DNA of 64,000 nucleotides, from the NCBI RefSeq assembly GCF_009765215.1, contig NZ_VLNV01000004.1:310001-374000 (forward strand), in the 5' to 3' direction. Both the position numbers and the translations under genes were made by a program. The notes below the pieces were generated by a model. That model had not been told where the DNA came from. It did not search any database and saw only the letters and a program-made list of their open reading frames with translations. The stretch comes from Lysobacter prati. Lineage in GTDB: Bacteria; Pseudomonadota; Gammaproteobacteria; Xanthomonadales; Xanthomonadaceae. Shown here one piece after another: positions 31,568-43,030 of the stretch (its first letter is position 1; each line of letters opens with the position of its first letter).

Positions 31568-33256
31568 CTACTGCGGACGCTTAGTCCGCATCGCCGTATC
31601 CAGCTCACGCCGAAGGTCGGCCCGCTGCACCGGCCCATCCAGCAGATAAACCTCGACGCCATGCCCCGGCACGGTTGCCGTCAGGGCCTTGCCTGCGGCG
31701 ACGTTGACCTCACCGCCGCCCATCGCCGCCTTCCAGCGCCCCGCCTGCAACCAGCGCTTCACCTCGAACTGCGCCGGCTGGTCACCCTTGTTGAGCAGCA
31801 CCAGCGCAATCTGCGACAAGCCCTCGTGCTGGTAGACGCGGTAGAACGCGGCGCGTTCACCCTTGAGCTCCACATCCAGCTGCACGCCACGCTGCAACGC
31901 CGGTGAGGCGGCGCGGACCTTGGCAATGCGCTTGAGGTGCTCGCGAATCGGATTGCCGACCGCGGCATCGACCCGTTCCTGCCCGAAGTAATTGCGGTTG
32001 CCGGCATGCTCGGCGCGGCCGCGCATGAAGCCGACTTCGGAACCGTAATAGACCACCGGGATGCCGCGCGCGGTGAACAACCAGTTGTTCGCGTCGATGA
32101 AGCCTTCGTCGCTCGCATCCAGGCGCGGCATGTCGTGGTTGTCGTAGAAGGTCATCAGGTCGTACGGATTGGCGTACGGCCCGCCTTGGAGGTACAGCCG
32201 CGGCTGCAGGTTCTCGAAGCCGTGCGGCTTGTCGCCACGGCCGAACACCTGCGCCATGCGCTCCTTCATCGGGAAGTCGAGCACGCTGATCGCGCCGTTC
32301 TTTGCCCAGGTATGCGGGGCGATCTTGTCCGGGTCGTACTCGAAGTTCTCGCCGAACATGAAAAGCCCCGGCCGCTGCGCGCGCATGCGGTCGGCGAACT
32401 GCTTCCAGAACTCGTGCGGCATCCAGCCGATGGTGTCGATGCGCAATGCGTCGGCGCCCTGCCCCAGCCACTGCAGGTAGGCACCCGACAGATAGTCGAG
32501 GACGGCCGGATTGCCGTCGTTGAAGCTGGCCAGTTCGGCGATTTCCGCCGGCGAGCGGAAGAACGCATGCAGCGGGTTGTTCACCGGATCAAGCTTCTCC
32601 GGCGGCAGGTTCTGGTGATCGGCGAGCAGTTTGCCGTCGCGATCGTAGACCTTGCCGAACTCCGGCTGGCTCTTCGGCATGGTGAACGCCGGCGAAGCGT
32701 GGTTGCCGACGATGTCGAGCACGACCTTCATCTGCTGGCCATGCATGGCCTTGGTGAAGCCGGCGAAGTCCAGGCCCGGGCTGGGCAGGTGCTCGTCGAG
32801 CTTGTAGAAGTTGACGCCCCAGTAGCCGTGGTAGCCGGTCTTGCCCTGGTCAGTCCAGAAGCTGCCCCAGCTGACCGGCTTGCCACCGGTGAAGGCGGCA
32901 TCGGGCTGGTCGACGATCGGGGTGATCCATACGGCCGTGAAGCCCATGTCGCGGATGTAGCCGACGTTGTCGAGCACGCCTTTGAAGTCGCCGCCGAGGT
33001 AACCGATGTTGTCGGTCTCGCCATTCGGCCCCGGCACCGGCCGATCGAAGCTGTGCGTAGCCGGATCCGGCCCACCCTGCTCGCGATGGTCGTTGCCGGT
33101 GTCGCCGTTGACGAAGCGGTCGGTGACGACGAAGTACACCGCCTCGCTGGCGAACGGCTCGAGCGTGCCGTAGTAGTCCGGCGCCGCGTCAGCTGCCATG
33201 GCTTGTGCGGAAAGGATGGCCAGCAGCGTGGCAGCAAGCGGTCGGAACTTCGGCAT
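31568..33256 (-). CDS. secreted GH13 alpha-amylase family protein
   Basis: A 562-residue GH13 enzyme with a signal peptide (MPKFRPLAATLLAILSAQAMA). All four GH13 regions are visible: VVLDIVGNHAS (region I), GADALRIDTIGW with the nucleophile Asp (II), LFMFGENFEY with the acid/base Glu (III) and MTFYDNHDMPR with the third Asp (IV). It would cut alpha-1,4-glucans or cyclodextrins in the periplasm or outside the cell. The SLC45-like carrier gene ends 11 bases upstream, so the two are co-transcribed. Exact specificity (amylase or cyclomaltodextrinase) is open. Confidence 0.93.
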   Translation of the reverse strand: MPKFRPLAATLLAILSAQAMAADAAPDYYGTLEPFASEAVYFVVTDRFVNGDTGNDHREQGGPDPATHSFDRPVPGPNGETDNIGYLGGDFKGVLDNVGYIRDMGFTAVWITPIVDQPDAAFTGGKPVSWGSFWTDQGKTGYHGYWGVNFYKLDEHLPSPGLDFAGFTKAMHGQQMKVVLDIVGNHASPAFTMPKSQPEFGKVYDRDGKLLADHQNLPPEKLDPVNNPLHAFFRSPAEIAELASFNDGNPAVLDYLSGAYLQWLGQGADALRIDTIGWMPHEFWKQFADRMRAQRPGLFMFGENFEYDPDKIAPHTWAKNGAISVLDFPMKERMAQVFGRGDKPHGFENLQPRLYLQGGPYANPYDLMTFYDNHDMPRLDASDEGFIDANNWLFTARGIPVVYYGSEVGFMRGRAEHAGNRNYFGQERVDAAVGNPIREHLKRIAKVRAASPALQRGVQLDVELKGERAAFYRVYQHEGLSQIALVLLNKGDQPAQFEVKRWLQAGRWKAAMGGGEVNVAAGKALTATVPGHGVEVYLLDGPVQRADLRRELDTAMRTKRPQ

Positions 33257-33267
33257 CGGCAAGGGTC

Positions 33268-34755
33268 TCAGTGGCTGGCGGCAAGCGTGGCCGCGCGCGG
33301 GTCCTGCACGCGCAGCACGCACAGGCCGGCGACGAACAGGCTGGCGGCACCGATCGTCAGTGCCTGTATGGGTTGTCCGCCGAAGAAGGTCTTGAGCAGG
33401 AAGCCCAGCAGGCTGGCCGCGACCAGCTGCGGGATCACGATGAAGAAATTGAAGATGCCCATGAACACGCCCATCTTCTCCGCCGGCACGCTGTCGGCCA
33501 GCAGGGCGTAGGGCAGCGACAGGATCGAGGCCCAGGCGAAGCCGACGCCGACCATCGACAGCAGCAGCCAGTGCGGGTCGCGGATGAAGAGGAACGAGAT
33601 CAGGCCCAGGCCACCCAGCCACACATTGATCAGGTGGCTCATGCGCAGGCCGATGCGGCGCACCATCCACGGGATCACCACCGCCGCCAGCGCGGCGAAG
33701 CCGTTGTAGGCGGCAAACAGCACGCCGACCCAGTTGGCGCCCTCGTTGTAGAGGGCCGAGCCGGTGTCATTGGTGCCGTAGTGGACGCCGGTCACCGCGC
33801 CGGTGGTGTAGATCCACATGCCGAACAGCGCGAACCAGGAGAAGAACTGCACCACCGCCAATCGGCGCATCTCGGCGGGCATGTCGTGCATGTCGCCGAT
33901 GATGTGGGCGAAGGCGCTGTCACGCCGCAGTAGCGTCACCACCAGCAGGGCCAGGCCGTAGCCGGCAGCCAGGCCGGCGAGCACGTACAGCTGGCGGTCG
34001 AGGTTGTAGTGCATCACCACGTAGGCACCGGCCGCACCGAGCAGCAGCCACACCGCACCGTTGCGGCGTGCGCGCGCGTGATCGAGCGTGCGTTGCGGCG
34101 CGCGCTGCAGCGTGTCGTGCGCGCGCAGCACCTCCGGCGGGTACTCGCGGGTGCGCACGATCGTCCAGCCGACCGAGAGCATCAGCACCGCGCCGCCGAA
34201 GTAGAAGGCGTAGCGCACGGTGTCGGGCACTTCGCCCGGGCCGGCGGTGTTGCCGACGCCAACCTGCGCCAGGAACCACGGCAGCAGGCTGGCAATCACC
34301 GAACCGACGCCGATGAAGAAGCTCTGCATGGCGAAGCCGCTGGCGCGCTGCGAGGTCGGCAGCTGGTCACCGACGAACGCGCGGAACGGCTCCATCGAGA
34401 TGTTGATCGACGCGTCGAGCACCCACAGCAGTCCGGCGGCGATCCACAACGTCGGCGAGTTCGGCATCGCGCACAGCGCGAGCGTTGCCAGCACTGCGCC
34501 GATCAGGAAGTACGGGCGGCGCCGTCCCAGCCCGGTCCAGGTGCGGTCGCTGAGGTAACCGACGATCGGTTGCACGATCAGCCCGGTCAGCGGCGCGGCG
34601 ATCCACAGCGCGGGGATCTCGTCGACGCTGGCGCCCAGCGTCTGGAAGATGCGGCTGACGTTGGCGTTCTGCAGGGCGAATCCGAACTGGATGCCGAGGA
34701 AGCCGAAGCACATGTTCCAGATCTGCCAGAACGACAGCTGCGGTTTGGTGGTCAT
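33268..34755 (-). CDS. MFS sugar transporter, SLC45-like (maltose/sucrose carrier type)
   Basis: A 495-residue inner-membrane carrier with about twelve helices. The first helix contains FWQIWNMCFGFLGIQFGFALQNANVSRIFQTLG, and the motif between helices two and three is GYLSDRTWTGLGRRRPYFLIGA (DRxxxxxGRRRP), typical of the sucrose/maltose carriers of the GPH/SLC45 type. The cytoplasmic alpha-glucosidase nearby would use its substrate. Downstream, 11 bases away, is the amylase. A short palindromic repeat lies just before its start (34783-34808). Confidence 0.92.
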   Translation of the reverse strand: MTTKPQLSFWQIWNMCFGFLGIQFGFALQNANVSRIFQTLGASVDEIPALWIAAPLTGLIVQPIVGYLSDRTWTGLGRRRPYFLIGAVLATLALCAMPNSPTLWIAAGLLWVLDASINISMEPFRAFVGDQLPTSQRASGFAMQSFFIGVGSVIASLLPWFLAQVGVGNTAGPGEVPDTVRYAFYFGGAVLMLSVGWTIVRTREYPPEVLRAHDTLQRAPQRTLDHARARRNGAVWLLLGAAGAYVVMHYNLDRQLYVLAGLAAGYGLALLVVTLLRRDSAFAHIIGDMHDMPAEMRRLAVVQFFSWFALFGMWIYTTGAVTGVHYGTNDTGSALYNEGANWVGVLFAAYNGFAALAAVVIPWMVRRIGLRMSHLINVWLGGLGLISFLFIRDPHWLLLSMVGVGFAWASILSLPYALLADSVPAEKMGVFMGIFNFFIVIPQLVAASLLGFLLKTFFGGQPIQALTIGAASLFVAGLCVLRVQDPRAATLAASH

Positions 34756-34782
34756 TTCGCCGATCCCCCTTGGATGGATACC

Positions 34783-34808
34783 GTCAGTCCCGCGAAGGCG
34801 GGAACCCG
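34783..34808 (-). repeat. CCCGCCTTCGCGGG-type short palindromic repeat
   Basis: GTCAGTCCCGCGAAGGCGGGAAC is the reverse-orientation copy of the repeat at 12560 and 15251. It lies 28 bases upstream of the carrier start, between it and the six-hairpin glycosidase stop. A degenerate second unit (GACCTCGCCTCAGCGGGGAC) overlaps the end of the glycosidase gene at 34845-34864. Confidence 0.75.
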
Positions 34809-34836
34809 GCGACTTTGACGTCGATGACGGCGGAAG

Positions 34837-37116
34837 TCACTGGGACCTCGCCTCAGCGGGGACACCAGCAAGAGGGACCACGTGCAACTCCCCCAGTTCG
34901 GCCGAGTTCAACGCCCCCGCCGCGCCACCGTTCCCGCCCGTGTAATGGGCGAAGTGGCTCAGGTAGCTCATGTTGAACCCGTCGCGCAGGTCGAAGCGAC
35001 ATGCCGCGCCGGCCTTGGCGTCGAACACGACCGCGCTGGAAAGCTGCCGGGCCTGGCCGTGCGGCATCACCAGCGTCCCGGTCTGCTGCGGCTGGCCGGG
35101 GCAGTCCACCACCAGCGTCTTCACCGCCGCAGTGATGCCGGTGTTGATCGGACCGTGCGGGTTGACGAAGTCCAGGCGCACAGAGAAACGGCCGCCCGAC
35201 GTCGCCGTCCATTGGCGCGGCCAGTCACCGGCGACCCGACTCTCGTCAGCGATGCAATGCGTCGGACTGTGCAGCGACTCGACGCCGCTCTCGCCGATCC
35301 GGGTCAGGCTGAGGCACTGCTGGTACGGCTGCCGGGCCAGCGTCACCGCGGTCGACGACGTACCGGCATCCGCGCGGCGCTGGCCGTCGACGTACAGCCG
35401 CGTGCCGGGCGGCAGCGTGACTCGCCATTGCGTGCCGGCCGCGTGCACCAGCGGCGCCTGTGGCGAAGCAGGCGCGAATGTCGCCGCTTCCATGGCCAGC
35501 GTTGCCGGCGTGCTGCGGGTAGCGACCAGATCGACCACCGTATTCGCGCCATCGACGTGCGTCGTGCCTGCGACCAGCAGGTCGCCGTCGATCGCACGCG
35601 GGCGACGCAGCGTGACCTCGCGCTGGGCAAGCTGCAGCGAGATCTCGTCGCGGTCGCCGAAGAGCATCGGCACCAGCTCGACCGGCAGCATTGGCTTGAC
35701 GCTGCCGTCCTTGCCGACGCCGAAGACGCCTTCGATGACCATATCCAGGTACGCCGCCACCGACCACAGCTGCCGCGGCGAATTGACCACCGGCCCGCTG
35801 AGCGCGCCGTCGTCGACGTGCACCGCCTGCGTGACCAGCTCGAAGTTCTCCATGTTCGATCCGGCCAGCGCGGCACCGCGCATCAGCGAGCGGATCTCGT
35901 GGGCAATGCGCGGCGCATGCCCGACAGTGCGCGCGGCGCGCAGCGAATAGGCGCTGACGAACGGCCAGATTGCGCGGTTGTGGTAGATCGCGGTGTCGGG
36001 CTGCTGCGGCCAGATCACCGGGCTGCCGCTTTCCAGCGCGGGGTAGCGCGACAGCGCACGGCGGGCGCGATCGGGCGGTGCGATGCCGCTTTCGATCACC
36101 AGCGACAGGCCGAGCAGGTCGTACGCCTCGAACGGGACGCGGTGCTCGGCCGTGCCGATGTAGCTCATGTACAGGCCGCGGTCCTCGCGCCAGAACGCGC
36201 GGTCGATGGCCTTGGCAAGCGCATCGGCTTGGCGTGACCAGGTCGCCGCGCGGGCATCGCCACGACGCTTGGCCATCTGTTCGCCCAAGCGCAGCGCCTG
36301 GTACTGCAGGACGTTGGTGGACAGTGCAAACGACTGCGCGATGAAGCCGACATCGTTCGCGGTCCAGCGCGGGTAGGACTGTTCGCGCCAGTCGAGGTAG
36401 GACGCCTCACCGCGGTACAGCCCGACGTTATCGTCGAAGACGAACTGCCGGTCCTGCGCCAGCGTGTCGACCAGCGCGCGCCAGGTCTCGTCGGCGAAGC
36501 GCTTGCTGTCGGCATCGGTACCGTCGATCAAGTGACGCGCCGCCAGGAACCACACCACGCGGTCGCTGCTGATCGGCCAGCTGCCACCCGAGCCGGTGTC
36601 CTGGGCGACGAAGAATCCGCCGGCGGCCGCGGGCGGCCTGGTGCCGGACAGCTTGAAGCGCAACGAGTCGCGCGTTCGCTCAGGCGACACCCGCGCCAGG
36701 GCGAGGTCTGCAGCGTAAGAGAGGTCGCGGGTCCAGACGTAGCGCCATTTCTCGCCAGTCTCGAAGCACGGACAGGCGATCGGCTTGCCGTTGTCGAAGG
36801 CGCTGTCGGTGATCGATTCGACCTGTGCCAGCTGCAACTCGAGCTGGGACAGGGCGAACAGTCCGTCGAACAACGGGCTCGCGGTCTGGCTGCGCAGGGA
36901 CTGCGCCGGGATCGTGCTCGGCCTCGCAGCGCCGGCGAGGACGTAGCCCTGGCCCTGCTGGGCCATGGTCACCGACTGCCCGCGCCAGGCCAGTCCGTGC
37001 TGCCATGCAGCATCGGTTGGCGCGATTGGTTCCTGCGCCAGCGCGGCCGAGCAGGCGATGGCTATCAGGCAGGCCGCCATCCTGGCCGGGACCCTTGCCC
37101 TTGCGGCTTGACTCAT
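34837..37116 (-). CDS. secreted six-hairpin glycosidase (GH15-like)
   Basis: A 759-residue exported protein (signal MSQAARARVPARMAACLIAIACSAALA). Residues 85-560 show the pattern of alpha/alpha six-barrel glycosidases: KWRYVWTRDLSYAADLAL with an acidic substrate-binding residue, SGGSWPISSDRVVWFLAARHLIDG, GEASYLDWREQSYPRW, and VIWPQQPDTAIYHNRAIWPFVSAYSLRAA. The last 200 residues look like beta-sandwich domains with several cysteines. Glucoamylase-type release of glucose from alpha-glucan ends fits the locus, but GH15, GH63 and GH133-like families share this fold. It is divergent from the alpha-glucosidase gene, sharing the promoter region with the operator-like element. Confidence 0.8.
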   Translation of the reverse strand: MSQAARARVPARMAACLIAIACSAALAQEPIAPTDAAWQHGLAWRGQSVTMAQQGQGYVLAGAARPSTIPAQSLRSQTASPLFDGLFALSQLELQLAQVESITDSAFDNGKPIACPCFETGEKWRYVWTRDLSYAADLALARVSPERTRDSLRFKLSGTRPPAAAGGFFVAQDTGSGGSWPISSDRVVWFLAARHLIDGTDADSKRFADETWRALVDTLAQDRQFVFDDNVGLYRGEASYLDWREQSYPRWTANDVGFIAQSFALSTNVLQYQALRLGEQMAKRRGDARAATWSRQADALAKAIDRAFWREDRGLYMSYIGTAEHRVPFEAYDLLGLSLVIESGIAPPDRARRALSRYPALESGSPVIWPQQPDTAIYHNRAIWPFVSAYSLRAARTVGHAPRIAHEIRSLMRGAALAGSNMENFELVTQAVHVDDGALSGPVVNSPRQLWSVAAYLDMVIEGVFGVGKDGSVKPMLPVELVPMLFGDRDEISLQLAQREVTLRRPRAIDGDLLVAGTTHVDGANTVVDLVATRSTPATLAMEAATFAPASPQAPLVHAAGTQWRVTLPPGTRLYVDGQRRADAGTSSTAVTLARQPYQQCLSLTRIGESGVESLHSPTHCIADESRVAGDWPRQWTATSGGRFSVRLDFVNPHGPINTGITAAVKTLVVDCPGQPQQTGTLVMPHGQARQLSSAVVFDAKAGAACRFDLRDGFNMSYLSHFAHYTGGNGGAAGALNSAELGELHVVPLAGVPAEARSQ

Positions 37117-37167
37117 GCATCGCCCCTTTTCGAACAGCGGCCATGGTAGTTCGCGGCGTCGATGCAC

Positions 37168-37197
37168 AAGCGCTTGCTGCATACGTATTCATCGCCA
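37168..37197. promoter_or_regulatory. candidate LacI-type operator between glycosidase and alpha-glucosidase genes
   Basis: Holds AAGCGCTT (37168-37175), which fits the LacI-family core AANCGNTT, and 20 bases from 37178 to 37197 identical, in inverted orientation, to 40081-40100 before the TonB-dependent receptor. The 20-mer contains TGCATACGTATTCA, a near-palindrome with central CG. Position between two divergent alpha-glucan genes fits a shared operator. Confidence 0.7.
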
Positions 37198-37297
37198 AGC
37201 AGACGGACCTGGCAATCCCGGCGGGCACGGAGCATGGAATAGTGCGCACCAGCGCGCATCCGACCGATGCGCCCAACGACACACAAGCGGCGCGCGG

Positions 37298-38959
<1,662 letters not shown>

Positions 38960-38966
38960 CCGATCG

Positions 38967-39965
38967 ATGCGCGCGCGTGCTGCCCTTGCCGCGCTCGCGC
39001 TGATCGCATCGCTCGCGCTGCCGCTGCGTGCCGAACCGGTGCGCGTGCAGCTGGATGCGCCGGCTTTCGCGCCCGAGCGGGTGAAAGTCTCGGTGTACCT
39101 GCCGCCGGGCTACGGCGACCAGGACAACCGCCGTTACGACGTCCTCTATATCAATGACGGCCAGGACATGCCTGCCGTCGGGCTCGAATCGACCCTGTCG
39201 CGCTTGTACGCGCAGCAGGCGATCGAACCGGTGATCGTGGTCGCCATCGACATGCTCACCGATCGCATGGGCACTTATGGCCTGTCCGACCGCGCGGCCG
39301 ACACCAGCCTCCCCGGCCGCTCCCGCTTCGGTCCGATCGGCACGCGCGCGCACGACTACGCGCAATGGCTGGCGGGCACGCTGGTGCCGTACATCGATTC
39401 CAACTACCGCACCGTTCCGGAGGCCTACGGCCGCGCCATGCTCGGCTGGTCGCTGGGCGCGTTGCAGGCGTTCGACATGGGCTGGCAATACCCGGAACTG
39501 TTCGGGCGCGTCGGCGCATTCTCGCCGTCGTTCTGGTTGCCTCCGTTGAGCGGGCAGGGTCATGAACGGCTGGCGCAAGCGATGGTTGAACAGGGCCCCA
39601 GGCGCGAGGGCCTGCGCATGTTCATCGCGGTCGGCAGCGCTGAAGAGACTGACGATCGGGACCACGATGGCGTCTTCGATGCCCTCGACGATGCCCTCAC
39701 CCTGATCCGCGGCGGCCGCGACGGCGAACGCGATCTGCGGGGCATGGAGGGGTTGGGCTATCGGGTGTCGCTGGCGTATGCGCCGTGCCGTCCGCAGCCC
39801 GACATCGACTTCCTGCTGCTCGCAGACGGCCGCCATGACCAGGCGTCGTGGGCGCGCATGCTGCCTGTATTCCTGCACTGGGCCTACGCAATGCCTGCGG
39901 CGAGCGCAATGCCGCGCTGTCGCGATTACCTGCCGGCACCTGCTGCGCCAACGCCTGCGACTTAG
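38967..39965 (+). CDS. secreted alpha/beta-hydrolase esterase-like protein
   Basis: A 332-residue exported protein (signal MRARAALAALALIASLALPLRA) of the putative esterase family (enterochelin esterase/feruloyl esterase-like fold). It shows VSVYLPPGYGDQDNRRYDVLYINDGQD, the nucleophile elbow AMLGWSLGALQAFDMGW, and FSPSFWLPPL. The elbow reads GWSLG. A late DGRHDQASW may hold the catalytic His. It follows aglA by 7 bases, so it belongs to the alpha-glucan locus; removing acyl groups from glucans or oligosaccharides is a plausible role but is not shown by the sequence. Confidence 0.85.
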   Translation: MRARAALAALALIASLALPLRAEPVRVQLDAPAFAPERVKVSVYLPPGYGDQDNRRYDVLYINDGQDMPAVGLESTLSRLYAQQAIEPVIVVAIDMLTDRMGTYGLSDRAADTSLPGRSRFGPIGTRAHDYAQWLAGTLVPYIDSNYRTVPEAYGRAMLGWSLGALQAFDMGWQYPELFGRVGAFSPSFWLPPLSGQGHERLAQAMVEQGPRREGLRMFIAVGSAEETDDRDHDGVFDALDDALTLIRGGRDGERDLRGMEGLGYRVSLAYAPCRPQPDIDFLLLADGRHDQASWARMLPVFLHWAYAMPAASAMPRCRDYLPAPAAPTPAT

Positions 39966-40047
39966 TCGCAGACCGGCCTCGCACGTCCGGTGCAGCTCCC
40001 GCTCCGCCCGCCCTGAAGAGGGTCGGCGCCGGCTGCGTGCGTCCGGA

Positions 40048-40100
40048 AAACGCTTGCACCCCCCAACTGCATGCACGCCGTGGCGATGAATACGTATGCA
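40048..40100 (+). promoter_or_regulatory. candidate LacI-type operator region upstream of the TonB-dependent receptor
   Basis: Has AAACGCTT (40048-40055, LacI-type core) and the 20-mer 40081-40100, which is the exact inverted copy of 37178-37197. The 14-base heart TGAATACGTATGCA pairs at 12 of 14 positions around a central CG. It ends about 160 bases before the receptor ATG, in a 293-base leader that otherwise holds no gene. Confidence 0.72.
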
Positions 40101-40258
40101 ATGGAATTTGTGCAGCGATGCCTGCGTCTACCATCGCGCTACGTTCTGGAACGGTCTTTCATATTGCCAATCCTGGCGCGCGGGCTTCGACGATCGGCGG
40201 CGCAATCGCCGCGACGTACGCAAGCCGACTATAAAAACACTATGCAGTGGGAGGGGAG

Positions 40259-43006
40259 ATGCAACTCAAGCGCAATCTGCTGAGCGTGGCACTGGCATCG
40301 GCGACGATGCTGATCGCCGCAGGCGCCCAGGCGCAGGAAACGAGCCAGCCGGGCACGCCTGGCCAGGACGCCACGACGCTGGACTCGGTGGTCGTCACCG
40401 GCATCCGCGCCGGTATCGAAAGCTCCATCTCGACCAAGAAGGAATCGACCTCGATCGTCGAAGCCATCTCGGCCGAAGACATCGGCAGGCTGCCTGACAT
40501 CAGCATCGCCGAATCCATCGCCCGCCTGCCGGGCCTGGCCGCCCAGCGCGTGGCCGGCCGCGCGCAGGTCATCAGCGTCCGCGGCCTGTCGCCCGACTTC
40601 GCCACCACGCTGCTCAACGGCCGCGAAGTGGTCAGCACCGGCGACAACCGCAGCGTCGAATTCGACCAGTACCCGGCGGAGCTGTTCAACGGCGTGACCG
40701 TGTACAAGACCCCCGACGCATCGCTGGTCGGCCAGGGCCTGTCGGCCACCATCGACATGCAGACCGTGCGTCCGCTGAGCTACAGCGAGCCGGTGGCCGT
40801 GTTCGGCGCGCGTTACCAGAAGAACTCGCTTGGGTCGGCAGCCGACAGCGACGGCGACGGCAACCGCATCAACGCCAGCTACATCGGCCAGTTCCTCGAC
40901 AACACCCTGGGCATCTCGCTCGGTTACTCGCACCTTGAGACGCCGATCCAGGAAGAGCAGGTCGGCCTGTACGAGCCGTGGTCGGCAGTCGGCGCCGGCG
41001 CGCGGCCGGGCGTGCCCGCCGGTACGTACTACTCCGACGGCATCAAGGCCCTGCGCCGCACCGGCTATGCCGAGCGCGACGGTGTCATGGCCACCGTGCA
41101 ATACCGCCCGTCGAACGCCTGGACCAGCACCCTGGACGTGTTCCACACCGAGGCTGAGCAGGTCGATACCGCCAACCAGTTCGAAGTCCACATCGGCGGC
41201 TACAACGGCAACTTCACTCCGGGCCTGAGCATCGCCAACGCCCAGGTCAATGGCAACAACACCTTCGTCGGCGGCAGCGCCAGCGGCGTGTACCCGCTGG
41301 TCCGCGGCATGTACAACAAGCGCGAAGACGAGATCAACGCGTTCGGCTGGAACAACGACTTCGCCGTGGGCAATGCCCGCGTCAACGCCGACCTCAGCTA
41401 CTCCAAGGCCAGCCGCGACGAGCTGAACCTGGAGAACAACACCCAGCGCCTGCCGGCACCGCAGCTCGACACGGTCAACCTGGGCTTCAGCAACAGCGAC
41501 TTCTCGCAGCTGAACCCGGGCCTGGATTACTCCGACCCGAACATGCTGTACCTGACCAACACCATCTACGGTTCGGGCTACGGCAAGGTTCCCAGCGTCG
41601 AAGACGAGCTCAAGGGTGCACGCGTCGTCGTCTCGCTGCCGGCTCCGGCGGTGACCAGCTGGCTGTCGAACATCGACATCGGCCTGAACTACGCCGATCG
41701 CGAGAAGCAGAAGACCCAGCCTGAAGGCAACATCAACCTCGGCGCGCAGGGCGACACGACGATCGCGTCGAACCTGCAGTTCGACCCGGTCAACCTCGGC
41801 TTCGCCGGCGTCGGTTACATCCCGTCGTGGAATGTCCCGGGCGCGGTCGGTCGTTACATGACCTTCAATCCGGTGTCCGACCTGTCGTACCTGGTGTCGA
41901 AGGCGTGGACGGTCAACGAGAAGATCACCACCGGCTTCGTGCAGGGCGACGTCGACACCGAATGGGGTTCGGTCGGTGTCCGCGGCAACATCGGCGTGCA
42001 GATCCAGCACACCGACCAGTCGTCGAATGCGAACTACTGGGACGGCACCGCCAACGGTGGCGCCGGTGCAGCCAAGCCGTTCGAGGACGGTACGACCTAC
42101 ACCGACGTGCTGCCGAGCATGAACCTGGCGTTCTCGTTCGCGCGTGACCAGGTCCTGCGCGTCGCCCTCGCCCGCCAGGTCGCCCGCGCGCGCGTGGACG
42201 ACCTGCGTGCCTCGCTCGAGTTCGGCGTCGACACCGCGACCGGCAAGCCCGGCGCGAGCGGCGGCAATCCGCGTCTTGATCCGTGGCGTGCCAACGCGTT
42301 CGACATCTCCTACGAGAAGTACTTCGGCGACAACCGTGCCTACGTGGCGGCGGCGTACTTCTACAAGGATCTGCGCAGCTACATCTACAAGCAGACGCAG
42401 GACGGTTTCGACTTCAGCAGCTTCGTCGCTGACTACGTGCCGCCGCCGGGTGGCGTACCGGCCCAGACCACGGGCAACTTCACTGCGCCGTTCAACGGCC
42501 AGGGCGGCATGCTGCAGGGCCTGGAGCTGAGTGCATCGCTGCCGCTGGATCTGCTGTGGGAGCCGCTGGAAGGCTTCGGCATCGTCGCCAACGCCAGCTT
42601 CAACGACAGCGACATCGAGATCGTCGATCCGGACAGCGCGAGCAGCGTCGGTTCTGATCCGATCACGCTGCCGGGCCTGTCGGATGAGGTGTACAGCTTC
42701 ACGGCGTACTACCAGAATGGCGGCTTCGAGGCTCGCGTCAGCGAGCGCTGGCGTTCGGACTTCATCGGCGAGATCGGCAACTTCAACGGCAACCGCACGC
42801 TGCGTTACGTGGTGGGCGACGACCAGCTGGACGCGCAGATCAGCTACGAGTTCGGTGAAGGCACGATGTCGGGCCTGAGCCTGTTCCTGCAGGGCAGCAA
42901 CCTGACCAACTCACCGTACCAGACCTACGCCAGCAGCAAGGACCGTCCGCTCGAGTACATCGAGTGGGGCCGCACCTACCTGGTGGGCGCGTCGTACAGG
43001 TTCTGA
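40259..43006 (+). CDS. TonB-dependent receptor, maltodextrin type (Xanthomonas/Caulobacter family)
   Basis: A 915-residue outer-membrane transporter with a signal peptide (MQLKRNLLSVALASATMLIAAGAQA). The TonB-box region is TLDSVVVTG; the plug follows with SISTKKESTSIVEAISAEDIGRLPDISIAESIARLPGL and LNGREVVSTGDNRSVEFDQYPAE, the layout of the TonB-Xanth-Caul family. The barrel ends in YLVGASYRF with the usual terminal Phe. No STN signalling domain is present, so control must be by the LacI-type protein rather than a sigma/anti-sigma pair. ATG at 40259 follows GGGAGGGG. It is the last gene of the locus and is followed by a strong terminator. Confidence 0.93.
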   Translation: MQLKRNLLSVALASATMLIAAGAQAQETSQPGTPGQDATTLDSVVVTGIRAGIESSISTKKESTSIVEAISAEDIGRLPDISIAESIARLPGLAAQRVAGRAQVISVRGLSPDFATTLLNGREVVSTGDNRSVEFDQYPAELFNGVTVYKTPDASLVGQGLSATIDMQTVRPLSYSEPVAVFGARYQKNSLGSAADSDGDGNRINASYIGQFLDNTLGISLGYSHLETPIQEEQVGLYEPWSAVGAGARPGVPAGTYYSDGIKALRRTGYAERDGVMATVQYRPSNAWTSTLDVFHTEAEQVDTANQFEVHIGGYNGNFTPGLSIANAQVNGNNTFVGGSASGVYPLVRGMYNKREDEINAFGWNNDFAVGNARVNADLSYSKASRDELNLENNTQRLPAPQLDTVNLGFSNSDFSQLNPGLDYSDPNMLYLTNTIYGSGYGKVPSVEDELKGARVVVSLPAPAVTSWLSNIDIGLNYADREKQKTQPEGNINLGAQGDTTIASNLQFDPVNLGFAGVGYIPSWNVPGAVGRYMTFNPVSDLSYLVSKAWTVNEKITTGFVQGDVDTEWGSVGVRGNIGVQIQHTDQSSNANYWDGTANGGAGAAKPFEDGTTYTDVLPSMNLAFSFARDQVLRVALARQVARARVDDLRASLEFGVDTATGKPGASGGNPRLDPWRANAFDISYEKYFGDNRAYVAAAYFYKDLRSYIYKQTQDGFDFSSFVADYVPPPGGVPAQTTGNFTAPFNGQGGMLQGLELSASLPLDLLWEPLEGFGIVANASFNDSDIEIVDPDSASSVGSDPITLPGLSDEVYSFTAYYQNGGFEARVSERWRSDFIGEIGNFNGNRTLRYVVGDDQLDAQISYEFGEGTMSGLSLFLQGSNLTNSPYQTYASSKDRPLEYIEWGRTYLVGASYRF

Positions 43007-43030
43007 TACCCCTCCCGGGCTGAAGAACAA

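Noticed and set aside
37115-37297. N-terminal extension of the alpha-glucosidase
   Set aside because: It covers the operator-like element and promoter region and encodes no recognisable sequence.
40229-42010. 593-codon minus-strand frame
   Set aside because: Antisense to the TonB-dependent receptor and of shadow composition.
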